A stretch of 13,448 nt of DNA from Caldilineaceae bacterium (lineage in GTDB: Bacteria; Chloroflexota; Anaerolineae; Caldilineales; Caldilineaceae). Of this stretch, positions 1-6,568 are shown in pieces (within the stretch, counting starts at the first letter, position 1; every line of letters begins with the position of its first letter). Position numbers and translations under genes: made by a program. Where the stretch lies: positions 1-13,448 of the forward strand of contig JAPPKT010000103.1 in NCBI GenBank assembly GCA_028819675.1. Reading direction: 5' to 3'. The notes under the pieces were generated by a model that was not told the DNA's origin, made no database searches, and worked only from the letters and a program-made list of their open reading frames with translations.

Positions 1-37
1 CAAGGGAGGGCCGACTAGGCCCGACCGCCCAGAACTG

Positions 38-75
38 CAGTAGTCAGTAGTCAGTAGTCAGTGGTCAGTTGGCAG
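38..75. repeat. Heptamer tandem repeat (CAGTAGT)n
   Basis: Three perfect copies of CAGTAGT (38-58) are followed by the variants CAGTGGT (59-65) and CAGTTGG (66-72) and a trailing CAG. The array lies in the non-coding DNA upstream of ruvB. Intergenic heptamer arrays of this kind are known from cyanobacteria as short tandemly repeated repetitive sequences. The resemblance is by eye, and no function is implied. Confidence 0.8.
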
Positions 76-190
76 AGAGGGCGGCACGTCTGACTCAGCG
101 TTGAGCGCGAGATTGGCGCGGCTTCGGTGTTGTCCGAGGTATAGGGAAGTTCGACCCTCTTTGTGGATGCACCCGTCATTTCAGGCTGTT

Positions 191-219
191 TTGATCCCAT
201 TGGGGCTCTGGTATACAAT
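191..219 (+). promoter_or_regulatory. Sigma70-type promoter of ruvB
   Basis: TTGATC (191-196) and TACAAT (214-219) are separated by 17 bp, close to the TTGACA/TATAAT consensus with ideal spacing. Transcription would begin near 226, giving a short leader before the ATG at 248 or 260. It also argues against the long N-terminal extension that a TTG at 101 would give ruvB. Confidence 0.6.
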
Positions 220-247
220 TCGTAGCACAATCGTTCTTTCATTTCCA

Positions 248-1348
248 ATGGATTTGAATATGGCTGATGAACGCAGCGTGACGCAGAGAAACTTCCGGCG
301 AGCTTCGGGGCCGAACAGGCGGGAGATTTCGGGCGAGAGACAGGCCGAGGACGGCCGCGTGGATTACGCGTTGCGGCCCAAGAGCCTGGACGAGATGGTC
401 GGCCAGGAGAAGATGCGGGAGAAGATGCGCATTCTGGTTGAGGCGGCGCGTCAGCGGGGGGAGGCTCTCGATCATGTGCTGTTGTACGGGCCGCCGGGGC
501 TGGGCAAGACCACGCTCAGCCATATCCTTGCGCATGAGATGCAGGGCAATCTGAAGCCGACGTCCGGGCCGGCGATCGAGAAGGCGGGGGACCTGGCGGC
601 GATAGTTACAAATCTGCGCAAGGGAGACATCCTCTTTATCGATGAGATCCACAGGTTGGGACGTGCGGTTGAGGAGATTCTCTATCCGGCGATGGAGGAT
701 TTTGTACTGGACATCACGGTCGGGAGCGGCCCGAGCGCGCGCAGCATCCGGCTGAAGCTGCCAAGGTTTACGGTTATCGGCGCGACCACGCGGCTGGCGT
801 TGATGACGGCGCCGCTGCGGGCCCGCTTCGGGGTTGTGGAGCGGTTTGACTTTTACAGCCGGGAGGCGTTGGAGACGATAATATTGCGGGCGGCGGCGAT
901 GCTGGAGACGGCCATTGACGATGAGGGAGCGGCGGAGATCGCGCGGCGATCCAGAGGTACACCGCGGGTGGCCTTGCGGCTGCTGCGGCGGGTGCGCGAC
1001 TATGCGCAGGTGCGGGGGGATGGGAGCATCAGCGTTACGCTGGCCGGTGATGCGCTGGCGGTGAATGAGATCGACCATTTGGGGCTGGACGATCTGGACC
1101 GGCGGGTGCTGGATGCGATTGTCAGCAAGTTCAGCGGGGGTCCGGTCGGGCTGGGGACGCTGGCGGCGAGCATCAGTGAAGAGGACGACACGATCATGGA
1201 CGTTGTGGAGCCCTATCTGCTGCAGTTGGGTTTTCTGGACCGCACGCCGCGTGGACGCACGGCGACGAGGGCGGCGTATGAGCACATCGGCGCGGTCTAT
1301 CCGGATTCGCCGGAGCAGAGGAGTTTGTTCGGGGGTGGGTCGGAGTGA
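248..1348 (+). CDS. ruvB: Holliday junction DNA helicase RuvB
   Basis: RuvB is the hexameric AAA+ motor that, with RuvA, drives branch migration of Holliday junctions during recombinational repair. From the ATG at 248 the protein has 366 residues, close to the family's usual 330-350 plus a short charged tail. Visible motifs are the N-terminal [12 protein letters not shown] segment, Walker [10 protein letters not shown] at about 81-89, Walker B DEIH at 132-135, the GATTR sensor and the RARFG arginine-finger segment. The C-terminal winged-helix region carries [14 protein letters not shown] and [10 protein letters not shown]...RTPRGR. The frame is open upstream to a TTG at 101, but the promoter at 191-219 lies inside that stretch, so ATG 248 or ATG 260 is preferred; neither has a strong Shine-Dalgarno. 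The stop overlaps a possible GTG start of the next gene. No ruvA or ruvC is present in the window. Confidence 0.97.
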   Translation: MDLNMADERSVTQRNFRRASGPNRREISGERQAEDGRVDYALRPKSLDEMVGQEKMREKMRILVEAARQRGEALDHVLLYGPPGLGKTTLSHILAHEMQGNLKPTSGPAIEKAGDLAAIVTNLRKGDILFIDEIHRLGRAVEEILYPAMEDFVLDITVGSGPSARSIRLKLPRFTVIGATTRLALMTAPLRARFGVVERFDFYSREALETIILRAAAMLETAIDDEGAAEIARRSRGTPRVALRLLRRVRDYAQVRGDGSISVTLAGDALAVNEIDHLGLDDLDRRVLDAIVSKFSGGPVGLGTLAASISEEDDTIMDVVEPYLLQLGFLDRTPRGRTATRAAYEHIGAVYPDSPEQRSLFGGGSE

Positions 1349-1383
1349 GCGGTTGCGGCGAGGCTGCACAGGGGGACGGGAAG

Positions 1384-1719
1384 ATGGTGCAGGTGACGGA
1401 TGCCCTCCTGGAACAGATGGTAGAGAAGATCGTGGCGGAGGTTGATCCCGAGCAGATTATCCTATTTGGCTCGCGGGCACGCGGGGATGCGCGGGCAGGG
1501 TCTGACGTAGACCTAGCGGTGGTGGAATCAGAGCCGTTTGGTCAGGAGCGGAGCAAACGGCTGGAAGCGGCCCGACTCTACCGAACGCTTTCCGGATTCC
1601 TTGTTTCCAAAGACATTCTGGTGTATAGCCGCGACGAAGTCGACTACTGGCGCAGTTCCCTCAATCATGTGCTGGCGCGGGCGCTACGGGAAGGACGTGT
1701 TCTGTATGAGCGACACTAA
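1384..1719 (+). CDS. MNT-type nucleotidyltransferase domain protein
   Basis: This is a small (111 aa) minimal nucleotidyltransferase of the polymerase-beta superfamily. The signature is clear: ILFGSRARGDARAGSDVDLAVV, with GS at residues 29-30 and the metal-binding D-V-D at 41-43. Such proteins transfer a nucleotide to a target; many are the antitoxin half of HEPN/MNT toxin-antitoxin pairs, where they modify the HEPN RNase. No HEPN gene lies on either side: ruvB is upstream and a convergent gene starts 40 nt downstream, so it looks orphaned. The ATG at 1384 has a GGGGGA Shine-Dalgarno at 1371-1376. An alternative GTG at 1345 overlaps the ruvB stop as GTGA and would add 13 residues, suggesting coupling to ruvB. 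The substrate is unknown. Confidence 0.85.
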   Translation: MVQVTDALLEQMVEKIVAEVDPEQIILFGSRARGDARAGSDVDLAVVESEPFGQERSKRLEAARLYRTLSGFLVSKDILVYSRDEVDYWRSSLNHVLARALREGRVLYERH

Positions 1720-1735
1720 GTGCGCCCGTCTTTTT
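1710..1735 (+). terminator. Probable rho-independent terminator after the MNT gene
   Basis: GCG-A-CAC (1710-1716) pairs with GTGCGC (1720-1725) with a bulged A and a tight TAA loop that is the stop codon of the preceding gene. TCTTTTT follows at 1729-1735. The stem is short, but the U-tract and its position in a 40-nt convergent gap support a terminator for the ruvB/MNT transcript. Confidence 0.4.
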
Positions 1736-1759
1736 GTGGTGGCTTCGAGACAGGAAATA

Positions 1760-2446
1760 TCAGGCAATCGTTGCGTTGTAGAGGCGCTCGATGTTTTGGC
1801 GGTGGGTGGTCAGGGCGGCGGGTGTGCGGCGATTTTCGGGGAGGAGCGTCTCGGCTATCCGTTCTGACTGGCTCCAGAATCTGTTTTCGGCAACCGCTTG
1901 CGAGACGGTGCGACGCAGGCCGTGGAAGTAGCTGACATCGGCGGCAAGCCTTCCCATCACTTCTACTTTGTCTGACGAGACGGAGCCGGTGCGGGGAATG
2001 TAAAGCTGCAGGCGGCGTCCTTTCACCAGACGGGCCAGAAGGCGCAGGCTCTCGATCTCATCCTCACCTTCGGAGCCTTCGCCCAGCTCAGGCAGCGCCA
2101 GATCGCTGCCGAAAGATCCCCCACATATTATCCCCATAGCCGGAAAACAGATCAGATTGGCGTGCTGCTGGGAGTAGATATCCAGCAGATGCCGGCCGAC
2201 GTTGATGTGGGCGACGCCGCCGGGCTGGGTCTGGACGAGCGGCAGGCCGACGTCGCGTGCGGCGGAGGTAAAGAGTGCGGCGGTTTCTTCGGCCACGTCG
2301 AAGCGGGTTGCTGCGTCATCCGGCGGGTCGATGATCAGGAGTCTGTCGGGGGTGCCGAGGAGGCGGGCGAGGACAAAAAGTGAGTGGGAAGGTGGATCGC
2401 CTTCGCTATACATTTCCAACTGGTCATAGAGCTGGGAGATTTTCAT
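1760..2446 (-). CDS. Conserved hypothetical protein, possible degenerate metallo-hydrolase fold
   Basis: I do not firmly recognise this 228-residue soluble protein. It has no signal peptide and no membrane segments. The central part runs from an LLIID strand (36-40), through an H-x5-H pair (H80, H86) in a segment ending LLDIYS, to FPAMGIICGGSFGSD (101-115). It then has an acidic stretch, a LRLLARLVK helix and a YIPRTG turn. The order H...H, then G-G...S-D, then IP-x-x-G faintly recalls the second half of a metallo-beta-lactamase fold, but the HxHxDH motif is absent, so I would not assign an activity. Its ATG overlaps the stop of the upstream phosphorylase-like gene as ATGA, which implies translational coupling and a shared job. 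It ends 40 nt from the convergent nucleotidyltransferase gene. Confidence 0.75.
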   Translation of the reverse strand: MKISQLYDQLEMYSEGDPPSHSLFVLARLLGTPDRLLIIDPPDDAATRFDVAEETAALFTSAARDVGLPLVQTQPGGVAHINVGRHLLDIYSQQHANLICFPAMGIICGGSFGSDLALPELGEGSEGEDEIESLRLLARLVKGRRLQLYIPRTGSVSSDKVEVMGRLAADVSYFHGLRRTVSQAVAENRFWSQSERIAETLLPENRRTPAALTTHRQNIERLYNATIA

Positions 2447-3189
2447 ATGCGGGGGTCCAGACGCGCGGAACAGTCACAGGCGTAGCTGGGGTCGATCCTT
2501 TGCAGGAGCGCGGCAAGCGCGGGCACAATTATCTCCAGCCCTGTGAAGTCGTCTGTTTGGGCCGGAGTGGGCGGGCGTTCGGCGCTGATATCGTCGACAG
2601 TTCCGAGGCCGGCGAAGCAGAGGCCCAACTCTTTGGCGAGGGCGATTTCAGGCACGAGATTCTGGCCGAGTACGTCGGCGCCCCAGCTGCGGAACATGCG
2701 GGCTTCGGCTGCGGTTTCACGGCGGGGGCCGTCAACGCCGAGGTAGACGGCGCCCGGGGCCATGGGCAGGATTTGCGAAAGCGTCTCTGTAAGGCGTGGG
2801 CAGACGGCCGGGGTCTGGCTGAGGCCGCCGGTGCCCTCGTCTTCGTAGAAAGTCTGGGGTTGGTGGCGGGTGAAGTCGATATAGTCGGTGATCAGGAGCG
2901 GATGGCCCGGGCCCAGCATGGGATTGACGGCTATGACGTTATCACAGGCGACGATCCGGGTGACATTAAGGCTGTGAGCAGCTTGGAGCGTGGCGCGGGG
3001 ATCGGTGCGTGAGGGCAGGCCGTAGTAGGGTTGAATCCAGACGGACGGTGTGTCCGGGAGGCCGCGGCGGGCGAGGGGGCCGACGGGTCCGTAGGGGGTA
3101 TCGACATGGCGTTCTTCGATGAGAGGACCGAGGGCCTCCAAGGATTGCGGTGGAAGCGGAACGGCCAGCAGAAGCAGCAGTGAATTCAA
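2443..3189 (-). CDS. MTAP/purine nucleoside phosphorylase-like protein, active site degenerate
   Basis: The 248-residue protein aligns along its length with methylthioadenosine/purine nucleoside phosphorylases. It has VDTPYG (29-34), DYIDFT..QPQTFY (102-115), DGPR..TAAEARMFRSWGAD (153-172) and NLVPEIALAKE (177-187). Real family members phosphorolyse methylthioadenosine or purine nucleosides as trimers. Here the N-terminal GGxG phosphate loop is absent, replaced by a hydrophobic MNSLLLLLAV start. The RHG phosphate motif reads PYYG (54-57), and the conserved M-T before the VPE is Q-N (176-177). Of the base-binding DYD only one Asp seems kept (VDD, 198-200). Phosphorolysis is therefore doubtful; a non-catalytic or repurposed role is inferred. 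It starts with TTG at 3189, with GGAG 6 nt upstream. An in-frame stop just upstream (3223-3225) leaves no room for the missing loop. It overlaps the next gene by 4 nt. Confidence 0.85.
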   Translation of the reverse strand: MNSLLLLLAVPLPPQSLEALGPLIEERHVDTPYGPVGPLARRGLPDTPSVWIQPYYGLPSRTDPRATLQAAHSLNVTRIVACDNVIAVNPMLGPGHPLLITDYIDFTRHQPQTFYEDEGTGGLSQTPAVCPRLTETLSQILPMAPGAVYLGVDGPRRETAAEARMFRSWGADVLGQNLVPEIALAKELGLCFAGLGTVDDISAERPPTPAQTDDFTGLEIIVPALAALLQRIDPSYACDCSARLDPRI

Positions 3190-3209
3190 CTGTTTCTCCG
3201 GGCGCAGTG

Positions 3210-3218
3210 TGATATAAT
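3210..3218 (+). promoter_or_regulatory. Extended -10 promoter element of the oxidoreductase gene
   Basis: TGATATAAT matches the extended -10 motif TGnTATAAT exactly. There is no good -35 box at the usual distance, which extended -10 promoters tolerate. It lies in the divergent gap between the phosphorylase-like gene and the oxidoreductase and would give a leader of roughly 110 nt. Confidence 0.5.
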
Positions 3219-3335
3219 GTGGTTAGTTGATCCTCATCCTGCGGCAGGCTCTATCTGCGTCCACGATAGCATCAGTTGCCAGCGACAGCAAACGGGTGGA
3301 GATATTGGAATCGTCAACGTGATCGGGGAGAGTCG

Positions 3336-4340
3336 ATGAGCAAACCGGTTCGCATTGCTCTGATCGGAGCCGGCGCGTTTGTGCGAAAGGCGCATGCGCC
3401 GTCTTTGCTGGAGCTGGGAGACGCGGTGCAGATTGTTGCCGTTTGCAGCCGCACCCAAAGGTCTGCAGAAACGGTGGCGGAGGCGATCCCGTACGACGTT
3501 GACATTTACACGGATGTCGGCGCGCTGCTGGCGGACGGTGGTATTGAGGCGGTGGATATTGTGTTGCCGATTCCGATGCTGCCTGAGGTGGTGTCGCAGG
3601 CACTGGCGGCGGGGAAGCATGTTTTCAGCGAAAAGCCGATCGCGCAGACTGTTGCCGAGGGGCAAGCCTTGATCGCGGCCAGCCGGTCCTATGGAGACCG
3701 GGTGTGGATGGTGGGTGAGAACTGGCGCTATGAGGAGGCTTTTCAGGCGGCGGCGCGGGCGGTGCAGGCCGGACGGATCGGGCAGCCACTGTTCTGCGAT
3801 CTGTCGTTGCAGCTGCCGATCAGGGCCGAATACCAGGGGCCGACCTGGCGGAATTCGGGCGAGGTGCTGGGAGGCTATCTGCTGGACGGAGGGGTGCATC
3901 ATGTAGCGGGTCTGCGGGTGGTGCTGGGAGAGATAGAGAGTGTTAGCGCGTTGACGACGGCGCACCGGGAGGATCTGCCGCCGGCGGACACGATGAGTGC
4001 GGTGCTGCGCTTCAGCAACGGGGTAGTCGGCACCTATTTGATCACCTACGCGGTGGGGAGCAGTTTGGGCACGGATGCGGTCCACATTGGCGGGAGTGAA
4101 GGCAGTTTGCGCGTCTCGCGAGGAGAGCTTGTGCTGGAAAGGGACGGGGAGAGCGAGCGGCAGGCGTTCAATGTGCTGATCAGCGTGCGGGAGGAGTTGG
4201 CCGCGTTTATCGCGGCGGTACGGGATGGTTCCCCGCATCGGAATTCGCCCCAGGAGGCGTTGCAGGACCTGGCCGTGGTTGAGGCGATGTTGGCTTCGGC
4301 GCGGTCGGGGCGTTTGCAGCGAGTTGAGCGGCACGTGTGA
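3336..4340 (+). CDS. Gfo/Idh/MocA family NAD(P)-dependent oxidoreductase
   Basis: This 334-residue protein belongs to the glucose-fructose oxidoreductase/inositol dehydrogenase/MocA family, which oxidises or reduces sugars, inositols and related polyols with NAD(P). The N-terminal Rossmann domain has GAGAFV at about 11-16 and the family motif EKP at 99-101, whose Lys is catalytic. The C-terminal alpha/beta domain carries LLDGGVHH, with D184 and H188 in the usual active-site positions. The ATG at 3336 has GGGGAG at 3325-3330; upstream in-frame codons lack such support. It is cytosolic, with no signal peptide. The substrate cannot be told from the sequence. The gene lies 103 nt upstream of polyphosphate glucokinase on the same strand, consistent with a sugar-related role. 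Confidence 0.93.
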   Translation: MSKPVRIALIGAGAFVRKAHAPSLLELGDAVQIVAVCSRTQRSAETVAEAIPYDVDIYTDVGALLADGGIEAVDIVLPIPMLPEVVSQALAAGKHVFSEKPIAQTVAEGQALIAASRSYGDRVWMVGENWRYEEAFQAAARAVQAGRIGQPLFCDLSLQLPIRAEYQGPTWRNSGEVLGGYLLDGGVHHVAGLRVVLGEIESVSALTTAHREDLPPADTMSAVLRFSNGVVGTYLITYAVGSSLGTDAVHIGGSEGSLRVSRGELVLERDGESERQAFNVLISVREELAAFIAAVRDGSPHRNSPQEALQDLAVVEAMLASARSGRLQRVERHV

Positions 4341-4443
4341 CGCGGCGGAACAGCTGCGCAGGGGCGCAGACACAGGGCTGATGCAGCCTTGCCGAACCCG
4401 TTCCGACCAGGACTTGTCAGTTCCCCCGCCCAAGGAGGACCAA

Positions 4444-5232
4444 ATGAACATCTTAGGCATTGATATTGGCGGGAGCGGCATCAAGGGGGCGGTGGTCGAC
4501 GCGGAAACGGGCGAGTTGCTGACGAAGCGGCGCCGCATCGGGACGCCAGACCCGTCAACGCCGCAGGCGGTTGCCGAGGTTGTGTTGGAGATCGTCCGTC
4601 ACTTCGGATGGGTAGGCCCGATGGGTTGTACGTTCCCGGCGGTGATTCGCAATGGCATTGTGTGCACAGCGGCGAATGTGGACGACTCGTGGATCGGGAC
4701 CGATGCGCCGGAGCTGTTTGAGCAGGTGACCGGTTGTCCGGCGTCGATCGTTAACGACGCGGACGCGGCCGGCATTGCGGAGATGGTTTTTGGCGCGGGC
4801 AGGGACCAGCCTGGGGTAGTCGTGCTGCTTACCCTGGGCACAGGCATTGGTTCGGCGCTGTTTGTTGACGGACACCTGGCGCCGAATACGGAGTTCGGGC
4901 ACCTGGAGATTGACGGTTACAACGCGGAGAGCCGGGCTGCGAACAGCGCGCGAGACCGGGAACGGCTGAGCTGGAAGAAGTGGGGGAAGCGCCTAAACAG
5001 ATATTTTCAGACCGTTGAATTTCTACTTTCGCCGGATCTGTTTATCATTGGCGGAGGCGTAAGCAAGAGAAGCGAGAAGTTTGTCAAGTATATTGACGTG
5101 CGTGCGCCGATTGTGGCAGCGCAGATGCGAAATCATGCGGGCCTGATCGGGGGTGCGATGGCGGCACTCGCCCTGATTCAAGGGGAAGGAGACGAGGAGC
5201 GGGCTCCTGCCGAACTCTATGTGACGGGGTAG
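4444..5232 (+). CDS. ppgK: Polyphosphate glucokinase (ROK family)
   Basis: The 262-residue enzyme phosphorylates glucose to glucose-6-phosphate using inorganic polyphosphate (and usually also ATP). It shows the phosphate-binding DIGGSGIKG at 7-15, NDADAAG with the catalytic-base Asp at 105, and [10 protein letters not shown] at about 131-140. [13 protein letters not shown] follows from 150, where ordinary ROK kinases carry a CxCGxxGC zinc motif. The segments around [30 protein letters not shown] and the [19 protein letters not shown] tail match polyphosphate glucokinases rather than ATP-only ROK kinases. The ATG at 4444 follows AAGGAGG at 4432-4438. It sits upstream of transaldolase and PGI and feeds glucose-6-phosphate into that module. 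Confidence 0.93.
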   Translation: MNILGIDIGGSGIKGAVVDAETGELLTKRRRIGTPDPSTPQAVAEVVLEIVRHFGWVGPMGCTFPAVIRNGIVCTAANVDDSWIGTDAPELFEQVTGCPASIVNDADAAGIAEMVFGAGRDQPGVVVLLTLGTGIGSALFVDGHLAPNTEFGHLEIDGYNAESRAANSARDRERLSWKKWGKRLNRYFQTVEFLLSPDLFIIGGGVSKRSEKFVKYIDVRAPIVAAQMRNHAGLIGGAMAALALIQGEGDEERAPAELYVTG

Positions 5233-5401
5233 GATTGAAGATCCAAACCTTGTGTCGGTATTTCAGTGGTCGAAATCATCAGCCGGCAACTGGCTGGCCT
5301 CTGACGCTGCACAGTTCTGATATTGCGCTATCAGGGGGGGAACGCTGGGCGCGGCCGAACCACATCTCAACGCAGAGACGATCTTGAGGAGAAGAGCAAT
5401 C

Positions 5402-6553
5402 ATGACAAGAATGAACGAAGCGGCGGCAATCGGTCAGGCGATCTGGCTGGACTTTATCAGGCGCTCCTTCCTGGATTCCGGGGAGTTGGGCGACCTGGTC
5501 GCCAAGGGTCTGCGGGGCGTTACGTCGAACCCGTCGATTTTCCAGAAGGCGATCACGGCGAGCACCGACTATGACGCCGCGGTTGAACGGCTGGTCGGTG
5601 AAGGCAGATCGGTCAATGACATATACGAGGCGCTGGCTATTCAGGACATCCGCCGTGCGTGCGACATCATGCAGCCGGTCTATGTGAGTTCGGACGGGGT
5701 GGACGGCTATGTCAGCCTGGAGGTGAATCCAAAGCTGGCTTACGATACGGAAGGCACGGTTATGGAGGCCCGCCGGCTCTCGTCTCTGGTGGACAGGCCG
5801 AATGTGATGATCAAGGTGCCGGCCACGCCGGAGGGTATTCCGGCGATTGAGACGCTCACCGGCGAGGGCATCAATATCAATGTCACGCTCATCTTCTCGT
5901 TGCAGCAGTACGAAGACAGCGCGATGGCATATATTCGCGGTCTGGAGAAGCTGGCTGATGCAAATGTGGATTTCAGCCGGGTGGCGTCGGTGGCCTCATT
6001 CTTCGTCAGCCGGGTGGACGGCAAGGTTGACCCCAAGCTGGTTGAGCTTGGCAACGGCGAGCTTCAGGGAAAGATCGCGATCGCGAATGCCAAGACGGCC
6101 TATCACCGCTTCGGCGAGTTGTTCAGCGGTCCTCGCTGGGAGAAGCTAGCGGGGCAGGGGGCGCGGGTACAGCGTCCGCTGTGGGGAAGTACGAGCACCA
6201 AGAATCCCGACTACCCGGACACGCTGTACGTGGACGAACTGATTGGCCCGCACACGGTCAACACGTTGCCGCCTGAGACGCTGGACGCGTTTCTGGATCA
6301 CGGCTGCGCGGCGCGCACCGTGGATGCAGATGTGGAGGAGGCGCGGCAACATTTGGCGGACCTGGCTGAACTTGGCATCGATCTGGGTGAGGTCACCACG
6401 GAATTAATGGGTGAAGGTGTGGACGCGTTTGCCGACTCATTTGATGAGTTGATGTCGGGCATTGCGGAAAAGGTGAAGGCGATCGCGGGCGGGGACGACA
6501 ACCAGACAAGAGCACGCGCCGATTTTTTTACGGTGCCCTCCGGAGCCAGGTAG
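5402..6553 (+). CDS. tal: Transaldolase, probable first half of a Tal-PGI fusion
   Basis: Transaldolase moves a dihydroxyacetone unit between sedoheptulose-7-phosphate and erythrose-4-phosphate/glyceraldehyde-3-phosphate in the non-oxidative pentose phosphate pathway. In this 383-residue reading, WLDF with its active-site Asp lies near 17, TSNPSIF at 41-47, and the Schiff-base Lys at 138 in MIKVPAT. The region around WGSTSTKNPDYPDTLYV is typical of the long transaldolase class. The ATG at 5402 follows GAGGAGA at 5386-5392. The frame ends at TAG 6551-6553, only seven codons after a T7 run at 6523-6529. The tail after the run (TVPSGAR) resembles nothing, whereas the -1 frame continues directly into PGI. 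I infer that the intended product is a 937-residue bifunctional enzyme. Confidence 0.95.
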   Translation: MTRMNEAAAIGQAIWLDFIRRSFLDSGELGDLVAKGLRGVTSNPSIFQKAITASTDYDAAVERLVGEGRSVNDIYEALAIQDIRRACDIMQPVYVSSDGVDGYVSLEVNPKLAYDTEGTVMEARRLSSLVDRPNVMIKVPATPEGIPAIETLTGEGININVTLIFSLQQYEDSAMAYIRGLEKLADANVDFSRVASVASFFVSRVDGKVDPKLVELGNGELQGKIAIANAKTAYHRFGELFSGPRWEKLAGQGARVQRPLWGSTSTKNPDYPDTLYVDELIGPHTVNTLPPETLDAFLDHGCAARTVDADVEEARQHLADLAELGIDLGEVTTELMGEGVDAFADSFDELMSGIAEKVKAIAGGDDNQTRARADFFTVPSGAR

Positions 6554-6568
6554 AGGGCGCTCTGGAGG
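6523..6568 (+). promoter_or_regulatory. Candidate -1 frameshift signal: T7 slippery heptamer plus downstream stem
   Basis: T TTT TTT (6523-6529) is in exact slippery register for the transaldolase frame (codons TTT 6524-6526 and TTT 6527-6529). A -1 slip continues with TAC at 6529 in the PGI frame. After a 7-nt spacer, 6537-6545 can pair with 6560-6568 (nine pairs, one G-U, 14-nt loop). An alternative 8-pair stem joins 6533-6540 with 6553-6560. The zero-frame stop is at 6551. This may be programmed ribosomal frameshifting or transcriptional slippage; a one-base homopolymer indel would look the same. Confidence 0.5.

Noticed and set aside
239..1369. 376-codon open frame on the - strand opposite ruvB
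   Set aside because: Its product is a low-complexity Arg/Gln/Pro-rich string, the usual antisense shadow of a GC-rich gene, and ruvB is unmistakable on the other strand.
1720..1935. Possible HEPN toxin partner just after the nucleotidyltransferase
   Set aside because: The short frames here are Arg/Gly/Cys-rich, show no RX4-6H or helical pattern, and overlap the convergent gene.
2380..3012. 210-codon + strand open frame across the phosphorylase-like gene
   Set aside because: The - strand frame shows family motifs along its length and a 4-nt overlap with its neighbour; this frame shows none.
3234..4538. 434-codon - strand open frame opposite the oxidoreductase
   Set aside because: The composition is Arg/His/Gln-rich with no family signature, while the + strand frame carries all Gfo/Idh/MocA motifs.
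5280..5296. CAGCCGG/CTGGCTG hairpin between ppgK and transaldolase as a terminator
   Set aside because: It is a short stem with a G-U pair and three-base loop, and no U-tract follows.
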